Positions 39,729 to 46,633 of a stretch of 53,162 bases of DNA are shown piece after piece. The notes beneath the pieces were generated by a model, which worked only from the letters and a program-made list of their open reading frames with translations, had not been told where the DNA came from and did not search any database. Each line of letters begins with the position of its first letter. Position 1 is the first letter of the stretch. The stretch comes from an uncultured Christensenella sp. GTDB lineage: Bacteria > Bacillota > Clostridia > Christensenellales > UBA1750. The stretch is from NCBI GenBank assembly GCA_905193155.1, contig CAJJNQ010000017.1:1-53162 (forward strand), read 5' to 3'. The translations under genes and the position numbers were made by a program.

Positions 39729-41222
39729 TCAGTCGTCCAGTTCTCGGTCGTATTGGAGAATGGAACCGGTCATCGCGTTGACTTCGTAGTCATATTCGTA
39801 ACCGCCGGCCTTGAATTCGATCTCAAAGATTGTGACGCCGTCGTCGGTATCCAATTCGCAGTCCCAATCCGTCACTTCGGAAGAGGAGACGTTTGCGTGT
39901 TTCAAAACGATGCTGCGCACTTCGCTCTCGCTGAGCCGCCCGGAAGAAACCGTATCCGTATTGGGATGGGTTTCCTTGGGCTGTGCATCGTGCGGCTCGG
40001 CGTTGGATTGGAGAATTTCACCGGACACAGCGTCGATTTCGTAGTCATATTCTGTGTTTCCAGCTTGGAACTCCACCTCGTAGACTTTGCGGCCATGCTC
40101 GTCATCCAGATCGCAGTCCCAGCTGCGGACGTCCGAAGAAGCAACGCCTGCGTGCTTCAACGCAATATCACGCGCTTTCTCTGCGCTGAGAAGCGCGGCG
40201 GATGCGGACGCGGCGGCGTGATCTTCGTGAGCCGGTTCAGTTTCAGCCTTGAGAATCTCGCCGGTCAGCGCGTCGATCTCGCAGTCGTATTCTCGACCGC
40301 CGGCTTTGAACTCGACATCATAGATCATGCGGCCGTGTTCGTAATCCATTTCGATTTCCGGATGCACAATCTCGCTTTCGGTAAGCCCTGCGGCAGTCAA
40401 GGCGATGGACAGAGCCTGCTCGCTGCCGATATAAGCACGGTCGCTGGCGCGACCCGTGGAGGAGACGGCAGAAGAAGCGCTGGATTCGGCGGCATTCGGG
40501 GCGGAGGAGAGCAGCAGATTCAGCTCGTTGACCGAAAGGCCGGCCAGATCCTCAAAGGTGTGCTGCGGATGGCTTTCCGTGATGCGGCGGATCAGCTGCG
40601 CCTTGCCCAGCGTCAGGCCGTATTGTTCGGCCAGAGAGGATAGTTCTGCGTCGGTTGTTACGGTCTGACTCAGTACCGCGCCGGAAAAGCTGTTTGTATC
40701 CAGCAAAGCGGCGACTTCCTGCGTCAGCCTTTCCTGAAGAGCGGCGCTTTCGCTGGGATCACTGCTGTCCACGCTGATGAGGATGGAGTTGGAAAGCTCG
40801 GAAAGATAGCCCTGGCGGAGCATGGAGCCCACCAGTGCATTGACCGCAACCTGCAAATCGCTGCCGGTAAGGTCCATATCGCCCAATATCTGTTTGCCGT
40901 CGTTGTTGATGGGGGAGACGGAGACGACGCGTTCCCTGCGGTTGACGTTCAGTTCAATACTGGGGTTGACGTCCAGCGCCACCGTGGCGCAGACACGGGT
41001 GTTCAGGCCGTAAACGGCGGTGCCGGTGAGCAGCAGCACAAGGGCTGCTGCGGCGGCCAGTATGCGGGGAAGACGGCTGCGCTTTGGGGCGGGGGTTTTG
41101 TTTGTCATCGAAAGTATTTTTCCTTTCTGCTGTTGTTTCTGCGCGTTGCATTGCTCCATCACATCGTTCAGATGGTCGGGAGCGACGTGTTCAAAGGCCT
41201 TGCGGATGCGTTTTTCTGTCAT
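39729..41222 (-). CDS. RsgI-like anti-sigma factor with three PepSY repeats
   Basis: A 497-residue single-pass membrane protein. Residues 1-48 are the cytosolic part that should bind the sigma factor, 53-72 the membrane helix, 73-240 an RsgI-type middle domain (VALDVNPSIELNVNRRERVV), then a Ser/Ala-rich linker (241-262). Three PepSY-like repeats follow at about 265-327, 345-406 and 430-491, each with a YDVEF/YEVEF/FEIEF core and an EYDxEIDAxTGxIL end. The start ATG overlaps the sigma stop (ATGA at 41219-41222). It probably senses a wall or surface signal and releases the sigma factor. Confidence 0.88.
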   Translation of the reverse strand: MTEKRIRKAFEHVAPDHLNDVMEQCNAQKQQQKGKILSMTNKTPAPKRSRLPRILAAAAALVLLLTGTAVYGLNTRVCATVALDVNPSIELNVNRRERVVSVSPINNDGKQILGDMDLTGSDLQVAVNALVGSMLRQGYLSELSNSILISVDSSDPSESAALQERLTQEVAALLDTNSFSGAVLSQTVTTDAELSSLAEQYGLTLGKAQLIRRITESHPQHTFEDLAGLSVNELNLLLSSAPNAAESSASSAVSSTGRASDRAYIGSEQALSIALTAAGLTESEIVHPEIEMDYEHGRMIYDVEFKAGGREYDCEIDALTGEILKAETEPAHEDHAAASASAALLSAEKARDIALKHAGVASSDVRSWDCDLDDEHGRKVYEVEFQAGNTEYDYEIDAVSGEILQSNAEPHDAQPKETHPNTDTVSSGRLSESEVRSIVLKHANVSSSEVTDWDCELDTDDGVTIFEIEFKAGGYEYDYEVNAMTGSILQYDRELDD

Positions 41223-41782
41223 GATGCTTCGACCTCCCATTTTGCACGGAGCTTTTTGAGGGCGCGGTGGTAGCGGGAGAGCGCTGTGGCCAGCGGAAGG
41301 TTCAGCAGCGCGGCAATTTCCCGGTGCTTGAGTCCGGCCACCGCGTGCAGCACCACCAGCTGCCGTTCGGTTTCATCCAACTCGCGGATGAACTGATCCA
41401 GGATGAGCCGATCGGCTTCGTCTCCCGGCGCGGCGCCCAGAAAAGTCTCCCAATCCTCAAAGGGAACGGCGGCGCTGCGCTTTGCCTGCCGCAGTTTTTG
41501 CAGGCAGAGGTTGCGCGCGATGGTCAGAATCCAGGCCATGGGCTTGCCCATCGGCCGGTAGTCCGGCGCAGCCTGAAAGATGCGTACAAAGCAGTCCTGC
41601 GCGACGTCCTCCGCGTCATGGGCGCTTTTCAGGATAGAAAGGGCGAAGGCATAAACCGCGGGGTTGGCGATGCGGTAGAGCGGCTCCATGGCGTCCGTCT
41701 CTCCTGCCGCCAGTGCGGCAAGGCAGTCCTCCAATTCCTGCTGCGGCTGCTTTGCGGGTTCCTCAATCAGGCAGATCAGCAT
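41219..41782 (-). CDS. ECF RNA polymerase sigma factor
   Basis: A 187-residue sigma-70 family protein with regions 2 and 4 only. Region 2 includes DAEDVAQDCFVRIFQA and PMAWILTIARNLCLQKLRQ; region 4 has LVVLHAVAGLKHREIAALLN-type residues and ALSRYHRALKKLRA for -35 binding. The AAGGAG site lies 10 nt before the ATG, with a second GAGGAG nearer. It is co-translated with the membrane anti-sigma factor, which should hold it inactive. No clear own-recognition promoter (AAC-type -35) was found in the upstream 100 bp, although TGCAATAAAACA is present. Confidence 0.93.
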   Translation of the reverse strand: MLICLIEEPAKQPQQELEDCLAALAAGETDAMEPLYRIANPAVYAFALSILKSAHDAEDVAQDCFVRIFQAAPDYRPMGKPMAWILTIARNLCLQKLRQAKRSAAVPFEDWETFLGAAPGDEADRLILDQFIRELDETERQLVVLHAVAGLKHREIAALLNLPLATALSRYHRALKKLRAKWEVEAS

Positions 41783-41871
41783 CTCTCCTCGCTCCTTTCA
41801 CTAAGTAAATACCCGGCGGCGCTGTTTTATTGCAGGGAATCAAAAATTTTTTTAAGGCGCCTTTTGTCCGC

Positions 41872-41905
41872 GAAAAAAGGCAGGCCGCGTTTGCAGCGGT
41901 CTGCC
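41872..41905 (-). terminator. Orphan hairpin terminator on the minus strand
   Basis: Stem GGCAGACCGC/GCGGCCTGCC (41879-41905) followed by T6 on the minus strand. It lies between the tRNA-Ile terminator and the sigma gene, about 60 nt beyond the first terminator, so it is a second stop for tRNA read-through or the end of an unseen short transcript. Confidence 0.7.
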
Positions 41906-41962
41906 GGGCAGCGGGTGGAAAAGACCGCCTATTTGGCATCTGTTTAGTATAGCCTTTTTTTG

Positions 41963-41995
41963 TATAGAAAAAACCGCCCGAAACAGGCGGTTTTT
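41963..41995. terminator. Terminator of tRNA-Ile
   Basis: ACCGCC/GGCGGT stem flanked by A6 and T6 immediately after the tRNA 3' end; symmetrical, so bidirectional. Confidence 0.85.
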
Positions 41996-42072
41996 TGGTG
42001 GGTCGCAGTAGACTCGAACTACCGACCTCACGCTTATCAGGCGTGTGCTCTAACCAACTGAGCTAGCGACCC
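41996..42072 (-). tRNA. tRNA-Ile (GAT)
   Basis: Read on the minus strand the gene starts GGGTCGCTAGCTCAGTTGG and ends GCGACCC-A-CCA. The acceptor stem is 7 perfect pairs, the anticodon loop CTGATAA reads GAT, and the T-arm has GGTAGTTCGAGTCTACT-like pairs. CCA is encoded. Length 77 with CCA. Confidence 0.96.
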
Positions 42073-42165
42073 ATGCGCTTACTGAGAGCTTATACAGTAT
42101 AGCGCCGGGGAGGGAGTTTGTCAAGAGCATAAAGTCGGATTTACGCGAAAAGGGTAAAAAATGCG

Positions 42166-43143
42166 TCAGTCTACATCTGCCGGGAAATGCAGACCGCATT
42201 GCAAGCGGATCTCATCCATGATCTGTGCGGCGATAAGCGAAGCGCGGGTATGCTCTTCGCAAGGCTCTTCGCCCGCGGCGATGCGCTGGAAGGCCGCAAT
42301 TTCAAAGCGCATGGACTGCACCTCGTGCACGGTGGGCAGCACTTCGGCGGGCTGCTTGCGCAGGTGCAGCGACAGCTCCTGCGGCACGCTGATGTGATCG
42401 ACCACAAGGCTGCCCGCTTCGCCCTGGAATTCGCTGCCCAGCGCGCCGTCCGCAATCTTGGAATAGAGCACTTCTGCCGTCATGCCGTCGTATTCCAGCA
42501 GCGCGCTGCCCGCGCCGTCCACACCGTTGGAGAGCTTGACGCAGGAGGCATGGACGGCCTTCGGCATGCCGAAGAGCAGCGCCGCCGGGTGTACGCAGTA
42601 CACGCCGATATCCATCAGCGCGCCGTTGGACAGCGCCGGGTTGAAGGCGTTGAGAATCTCGCCCGCCTTGAACTTGTCGTAGCGGGAGGAATACTGGCAG
42701 TAGGAGAGCGTCGCGCGGCGCAGCGTGCCCAGCCGCGGCAGCGCCTTGCGCAGCACATCGAAGGAGGGCTCAAAGACCGATTTCATCGCTTCGAGCAGCA
42801 CCACGCCGTGCTCCTTGGCGCAGCTCTGCATGCGGCGCACCTCACGCGCGTTGCTCGCCATGGGCTTTTCGCACAAAACGTGCTTGCCTGCCGAGAGCAT
42901 CCGAATGGACTGTTCGCAGTGCGCATAGTTGGGGCTGGCAATATAGACCGCCTCAACTTCCGGGCAGGCGGCCAGTTCGTCCAGCGAGGAGAAGGCGTAT
43001 TTTGCGCCCTGCGCGGCGGCGAATTCCTTCGCGCGCTCCTCGGTGCGGGAATAGACGGCGATGAGCTCAAAATCCTTGACCAAACGCCCGGCAGAGATGA
43101 ATTTTTCTACAATCGTGCCGGAACCGATGACGGCAAATTTCAC
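42166..43143 (-). CDS. Gfo/Idh/MocA-family oxidoreductase
   Basis: A 325-residue NAD(P)-dependent dehydrogenase. N-terminal KFAVIGSGTIVEKFI is the nucleotide-binding motif (first Gly replaced by the GSG form); LCEKPMASN holds the catalytic-lysine motif (92-94). The C-terminal domain includes NGALMDIGVYCVHPAALLFG with the expected Asp and His. The GTG start at 43143 shares its bases with the TGA of the preceding glutamine amidotransferase (GTGA) and GAGGAGG is 7 nt upstream. Substrate unknown. Confidence 0.93.
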   Translation of the reverse strand: MKFAVIGSGTIVEKFISAGRLVKDFELIAVYSRTEERAKEFAAAQGAKYAFSSLDELAACPEVEAVYIASPNYAHCEQSIRMLSAGKHVLCEKPMASNAREVRRMQSCAKEHGVVLLEAMKSVFEPSFDVLRKALPRLGTLRRATLSYCQYSSRYDKFKAGEILNAFNPALSNGALMDIGVYCVHPAALLFGMPKAVHASCVKLSNGVDGAGSALLEYDGMTAEVLYSKIADGALGSEFQGEAGSLVVDHISVPQELSLHLRKQPAEVLPTVHEVQSMRFEIAAFQRIAAGEEPCEEHTRASLIAAQIMDEIRLQCGLHFPADVD

Positions 43144-43841
43144 AGCGAATCCTCCTCTTTTTTGGCATTGCAGCGACGGATGAACCACTGCCAGATGGGC
43201 AGCATCCCTTCATCCAGCAGACGCTCCGGGTGCCACTGGGTGGCCAGCACGCGGTCGCCGTATTCATAGGCCTCGATCACGCCGTCCTCGCTCAGCGCAT
43301 CCAGCGTAAAGATCGGCGCGAGGGTTTCCACCGCCTGATGATGCGTGGAGTTGACGCGCAGCGTGTGCGCCCCGCCGAAGATGGCGGAAAGCATCGTATC
43401 GGGCTTGAGGAACACACTGTGGCGCGTGAGCTTGTTCTGATGCTCGATATGGACCTCCGGCCGGTCGAAGATATGCTGGCAGTGCGTGCCGCCCATGGCG
43501 ACGTTGAGCGTCTGTTCGCCGCGGCAAATGGCCAGGATCGGCTTGTCCCCCGCCATGAAGGTGCGGGCCAGGAGGATCTCGGTGTCGTCGCGTTCCTGTG
43601 GCACGCATTCGGCCTCCGGGTGCGCGGGCACGCCCAGCGTTTTCCCCGTCAGGTCGCAGCCGCCGGTGAGCAGCAGACCGTCGAAGTGATCGTAGATATA
43701 TTGAGCTTCCTCGGCGCTGTCCACATTGCTGACCATAAAGGGGCGGCCGCCGACGCGCAGCACGGCGTTGGTATAGTTGAAACCCGGTATACCGGGATCG
43801 CCGTAGATCAGCGAAGCGACGGCGATATTGGGCTTGTTCAT
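43140..43841 (-). CDS. Class I glutamine amidotransferase, PuuD-like peptidase
   Basis: A 233-residue class I amidotransferase of the gamma-glutamyl-GABA hydrolase (Peptidase_C26) type. The nucleophile is C106 in ILAICRGEQ, with H204 and E206 in TQWHPE completing the triad, and GGCDLTG (60-66) forming the oxyanion loop. It may hydrolyse a gamma-glutamyl-linked amine or peptide. ATG 43841 is chosen because GGAAAGG is upstream; the longer frame has no ribosome site. Four-base overlap with the Gfo/Idh gene indicates a tight operon. Confidence 0.9.
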   Translation of the reverse strand: MNKPNIAVASLIYGDPGIPGFNYTNAVLRVGGRPFMVSNVDSAEEAQYIYDHFDGLLLTGGCDLTGKTLGVPAHPEAECVPQERDDTEILLARTFMAGDKPILAICRGEQTLNVAMGGTHCQHIFDRPEVHIEHQNKLTRHSVFLKPDTMLSAIFGGAHTLRVNSTHHQAVETLAPIFTLDALSEDGVIEAYEYGDRVLATQWHPERLLDEGMLPIWQWFIRRCNAKKEEDSL

Positions 43842-44056
43842 GACGAAATACGACCTTTCCCAATGCGTATTGATGCCCTCATTGTAGCCCATGCGGGGGA
43901 TTGGTGCAAGTTAAAGCTTCATGACCCTGCAAATATTACCAACATACTGAAATGCAAGGAAATTTCACAATTTTTGATTTGTATGGGGAATACTTCCATT
44001 GAAAAGCATGGGTTTTGAGTGATAAGCTGTAAAAAACAAAAAGGAGGTTGATCCAA

Positions 44057-44674
44057 ATGATGAAAATTGCAGCAATTCTAACCAGCGCAGCCATTGCCTG
44101 CGCGCCTGTCGCCTGCCCGGTGCAGGAAAATTTCACTGCCCGGTGCGCAGCGGATCGTATCGACTGTGTGCAGAATGTCTGCATGCCCTGCCCCACACAG
44201 AATGCGTGCTCCGGCTATGATGATCTCTTTGATGTGCCCGCGCAGGGGCCGTCGGAGTCGCAGCAGCCGGATGACAGCGGCAGCGAGAGCGCCCGGCTGA
44301 ACGAATATGCCCGGCAGGTGATCGATCTGGTCAATCAGGAGCGCGCTGCCGCAGGACTTGCGGATCTGAAAACCGATGCAGCGCTTTGCACTGCCGCACA
44401 GGTGCGTGCGCAGGAGATTGCGCAGTCCTTCTCGCACACTCGCCCTGACGGCACAAACGGTTTCACCGTTCTCAAGGAACGGGGGATTGTCTATGTCGCC
44501 TGCGGGGAGAACATCGCCAAGGGCTCCATCACGCCCCGGCGCGTCATGGAGGGCTGGATGAACTCCGCGGGGCACCGCAAAAACATACTGAATGCGAACT
44601 TTACATCCATCGGCGTAGGCTATTATCTCGATGCGGCGGGCACGGCGCACTGGGTACAGCTCTTTGCCGCGTAA
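44057..44674 (+). CDS. Secreted CAP/SCP-domain protein (YkwD-like)
   Basis: A 205-residue secreted protein. The signal peptide covers about residues 1-20. A Cys-rich stretch (seven Cys between residues 15 and 51) and a Ser/Asp-rich linker precede the CAP domain (about 75-205), with VIDLVNQERAAAGL, SHTRPDGTNGF and HRKNILNANFTSIGVGYY, the classic motifs. CAP proteins bind lipids or have spore-coat-related roles (YkwD is a SafA-like relative). AAGGAGG is 9 nt before ATG 44057. Confidence 0.9.
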   Translation: MMKIAAILTSAAIACAPVACPVQENFTARCAADRIDCVQNVCMPCPTQNACSGYDDLFDVPAQGPSESQQPDDSGSESARLNEYARQVIDLVNQERAAAGLADLKTDAALCTAAQVRAQEIAQSFSHTRPDGTNGFTVLKERGIVYVACGENIAKGSITPRRVMEGWMNSAGHRKNILNANFTSIGVGYYLDAAGTAHWVQLFAA

Positions 44675-44683
44675 AACAAACAG

Positions 44684-44712
44684 AAAAAGAGGAGCTTTGC
44701 GGCTCCTCTTTC
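44684..44712. terminator. Bidirectional terminator
   Basis: AAAGAGGAGC/GGCTCCTCTTT stem with loop TTTGC, between convergent genes. Confidence 0.85.
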
Positions 44713-44716
44713 CTGC

Positions 44717-45202
44717 TTATTTATAATATTTTTCCGGGATGCGCTTGCGAAACAGGTGCAGCAGCGGCAGCCCCAGCACATAGCAGACCACGGCCTGCCC
44801 CAGCGCCACAGTGCACATCGACAGCAGCAGCGGCGCGCCGTAGGCCGCGTTCAGCACCCAGCCCACGATCAGGCCGTTGACCACCACCACGGGCAGCAGG
44901 GCGATCCAGGCGGGCTGCTTGCGCAGCAGATAAGTCAGCAGCGAAGCGATCAGCGTCGCCAGCGAGCCGAAGATGATGTCCATGATGCCCGCGCCGCCGA
45001 TCAGGTTGGACACGAGGCAGCCGATGAACAGGCCGGGGATGGCCTCCGGCATCAGGATGGGCAGCACGGTCAGCGCTTCGCTGACGCGGAACTGGATTTC
45101 GCTGAAGGAAATGGGCTGAAGGACGATGCAGAGCACCGCGTAAATGGCGGCGATCAGCGCGCCGCGCACCAGGCGGCGGACGGGTTTGGATAGGGGGGAC
45201 AT
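44717..45202 (-). CDS. queT: QueT-type queuosine-precursor transporter
   Basis: A 161-residue membrane protein, the substrate-specific subunit (S component) of an ECF-type transporter for preQ1/preQ0. Five or six hydrophobic segments are seen. The motif QPISFSEIQFRVSEALTVLP is the QueT signature and IFGSLATLIASLLTYLLR follows. A preQ1-I riboswitch stands 140 bp upstream on the same transcript, confirming the role. ATG 45202 follows AAAGGAGAATCCCT; the earlier in-frame Met lacks a site. It shares no operon with the downstream CAP gene. Confidence 0.95.
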   Translation of the reverse strand: MSPLSKPVRRLVRGALIAAIYAVLCIVLQPISFSEIQFRVSEALTVLPILMPEAIPGLFIGCLVSNLIGGAGIMDIIFGSLATLIASLLTYLLRKQPAWIALLPVVVVNGLIVGWVLNAAYGAPLLLSMCTVALGQAVVCYVLGLPLLHLFRKRIPEKYYK

Positions 45203-45244
45203 AGGGATTCTCCTTTGCACAATGAATTTTGCACACAGACCAAA

Positions 45245-45279
45245 GGCGGGAAAGACGATTGGACTCGCCTTTCCCGCCC
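45245..45279 (-). promoter_or_regulatory. Hairpin in the queT leader
   Basis: A near-perfect stem GGCGGGAAAG/CTTTCCCGCC with a 15-nt loop, followed by only TTTGG, so it is probably not a strong terminator. It may be part of the riboswitch's expression platform. Confidence 0.5.
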
Positions 45280-45341
45280 GGAGCGCAAAACAAACCGCAC
45301 AACGCCCTACCTCAAAGAGAAAAAGCGCCGCAGCGGAAGAT

Positions 45342-45382
45342 CCGTAGTTTTGTTTTACGACGGGATGGTCACGAACCGTCTG
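45342..45382 (-). promoter_or_regulatory. preQ1-I riboswitch
   Basis: On the minus strand the aptamer begins AGACGGTTCGTGACCATC, closes with CCGTC, and is followed by the A-rich tail GTAAAACAAAACTACGG. The GGTTC start, C-rich loop and A-rich pseudoknot tail match the preQ1-I consensus. It sits directly downstream of the predicted start site and controls queT. Confidence 0.85.
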
Positions 45383-45398
45383 TGCAATTGTGATAAAC

Positions 45399-45407
45399 AG
45401 TATAGCA
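45399..45407 (-). promoter_or_regulatory. Extended -10 promoter of queT
   Basis: On the minus strand TGC-TATACT (45399-45407), with a weak -35. The transcript start would be near 45392, about 10 nt before the aptamer. Confidence 0.7.
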
Positions 45408-45450
45408 GATTGCGCGGAGGATTGTGTTGCCGCCGCGTAAATTCGTCGGA

Positions 45451-45485
45451 ATAAAAAACAAAGACGCCCGTTTTCATGGGCGCCT
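45451..45485 (-). terminator. Terminator of the HPr-like gene
   Basis: GCGCCC/GGGCGT stem (45464-45483) followed on the minus strand by CTTTGTTTTTTATT. Confidence 0.8.
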
Positions 45486-45496
45486 CGGGGAAAAGG

Positions 45497-45724
45497 TTAC
45501 ACGATGAAAGGCTTGATCTCCGCGAGCAGGTCGTCGCAGTTGTTTTCGTAGACTTCCATGGTGATGGGTTTGTTCAGATCAAGGCTGAAGATGCCCAAGA
45601 TGGACTTTGCATCAACAACATGGCGACCGGAACGAAGATCGATGTCGTAGGGGTACTTGCTGACGATGTTGACAAAATCCTTCACGTTTTCCGCCAAGGA
45701 CAGATGAATGGTAACCGATTTCAT
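45497..45724 (-). CDS. HPr-fold protein lacking the phosphorylatable His (Crh-like)
   Basis: A 75-residue HPr-family protein. Residues about 39-48 (AKSILGIFSL) correspond to the regulatory loop with the HPr-kinase serine (S41 here). The active-site histidine of the HARPA motif is missing: that place reads ENVKDF. It therefore cannot take part in PTS phosphotransfer and resembles Crh, which acts only as a CcpA co-effector; no PTS EI is encoded in the window. Monocistronic with an AAAGGAGG ribosome site. A canonical cre box occurs elsewhere in the window. Confidence 0.85.
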   Translation of the reverse strand: MKSVTIHLSLAENVKDFVNIVSKYPYDIDLRSGRHVVDAKSILGIFSLDLNKPITMEVYENNCDDLLAEIKPFIV

Positions 45725-45754
45725 GGGTAACGACCTCCTTTCGATTACGAATAC

Positions 45755-45783
45755 AGTATAGCACAAAAAGTCCTGGAATCAAG
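45755..45783 (-). promoter_or_regulatory. SigA-type promoter of the HPr-like gene
   Basis: On the minus strand TTGATT (45778-45783), 17-bp spacer, TATACT (45755-45760). Confidence 0.8.
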
Positions 45784-45822
45784 GGCTTTATAAAAAAGTT
45801 TTTGAAAAATGTAAATTGGGAC

Positions 45823-45850
45823 TTGCAATCTTTCTGAAAATGTGTATAAT
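45823..45850 (+). promoter_or_regulatory. Promoter of tRNA-Val
   Basis: TTGCAA (45823-45828), 16-bp spacer, consensus TATAAT (45845-45850), 12 bp before the tRNA. Confidence 0.8.
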
Positions 45851-45862
45851 AGATAGAGCAAC

Positions 45863-45939
45863 GGGGTTATAGCTCAGTTGGTTAGAGTGTCACGTTGACA
45901 TCGTGAAGGTCGATGGTTCGAGTCCATTTAACCCCACCA
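45863..45939 (+). tRNA. tRNA-Val (GAC)
   Basis: GGGGTTA ... TAACCCC acceptor, A discriminator and encoded CCA (45937-45939). The anticodon loop TTGACAT gives GAC. D-arm AGCTCAGTTGGTTAGAGT and T-arm GATGGTTCGAGTCCATT are standard. Length 77. Confidence 0.96.
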
Positions 45940-45940
45940 G

Positions 45941-45979
45941 AAAGCGCGGTGACTTTACAGAAAGTCGCCGCGCTTTTTC
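45941..45979 (+). terminator. Terminator after tRNA-Val
   Basis: Stem AAAGCGCGGTGACTTT/AAAGTCGCCGCGCTTT with loop ACAG and T-run; directly follows the tRNA 3' end. Confidence 0.92.
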
Positions 45980-46003
45980 TATGAATTTCGGGAGGCGGCA
46001 GCG

Positions 46004-46591
46004 ATGGCGCAGGGGATATGGATTTCCACGTCCATCGGGAGAAGAATCGACGTAAGCGCCGGGCAGAAGATTGCGGTCATCGACGCTCGGGGCGGACAGG
46101 CGGCAGATTTTTGCCGAATGCACAGACAATCCGGAGGAGTTCCTTTCCACAGCGGTCACAATTGACTGTAATGAATCGCTGCGCCTGAAAGTGGGGGATA
46201 TCGTCTATTCCAACCTCTATCGCCCGCTGCCGCGCGTCGTGCGGGACGATGCGGGGCGGCATGATCTGCTCTTCCCCGGCTGCCGGAGGGAACCTATGAC
46301 TTTTTCTATTGGAATGGCGAAGGGCATCCCAACTGCTATGACAACATCAATGGACACATAGAGCGACGCCGTCCCATCATCCGGTCGCTGAACCTCTTTA
46401 TGAATACCAAGCTGGAAGCGGATGGAAAGCCCACGATTTGTCCGCCTGTTTCCAAGGCAGGGGACTGTATCGTGCTGGAAGCGCTTGTAAGCCTGCATAT
46501 CGGTGTTGCGGCGTGCAGCGTTTCCGAGGAAGCGTGCAACGGCGGGAGCTGTAAGCCCATTCGCGCTCTGGTGAAAGATGAAACTCTATAA
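46004..46591 (+). pseudogene. Frameshifted DUF1989 (urea carboxylase-associated) gene
   Basis: Three frames together give one DUF1989 protein. Frame one runs from ATG 46004 to about 46110 (GQKIAVIDARGGQAADF). After a phase change in a T5 run it continues as AECTDNPEEFLSTAVTIDCN ... AGRHDLLFPGC. After a second change near 46295 it continues YDFFYWNGEGHPNCYDN ... LNLFMNTKLEADGKPTICPP ... ACNGGSCKPIRALV to TAA at 46591. These match the family from start to finish with a normal spacing of motifs. The family is linked to urea/guanidine carboxylase pathways. Two lesions make it inactive unless they are sequence errors. Confidence 0.85.
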
Positions 46592-46592
46592 A

Positions 46593-46630
46593 ATAAGGCC
46601 GTCCCGACGGTAGAGGGGCGGCCTTTGCTT
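46593..46630. terminator. Hairpin between convergent genes
   Basis: AAGGCCG/CGGCCTT stem with a loop of about 17 nt and T/A-rich flanks; likely ends the PPK2 transcript. Confidence 0.65.
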
Positions 46631-46633
46631 CTT

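Noticed and set aside
45245..45279. Intrinsic terminator in the queT leader
   Set aside because: The stem is strong but only three T follow; kept as a leader hairpin.
45140..45302. Longer N-terminus for QueT
   Set aside because: It would run through the leader without a ribosome site, while ATG 45202 has AAAGGAG ideally spaced.
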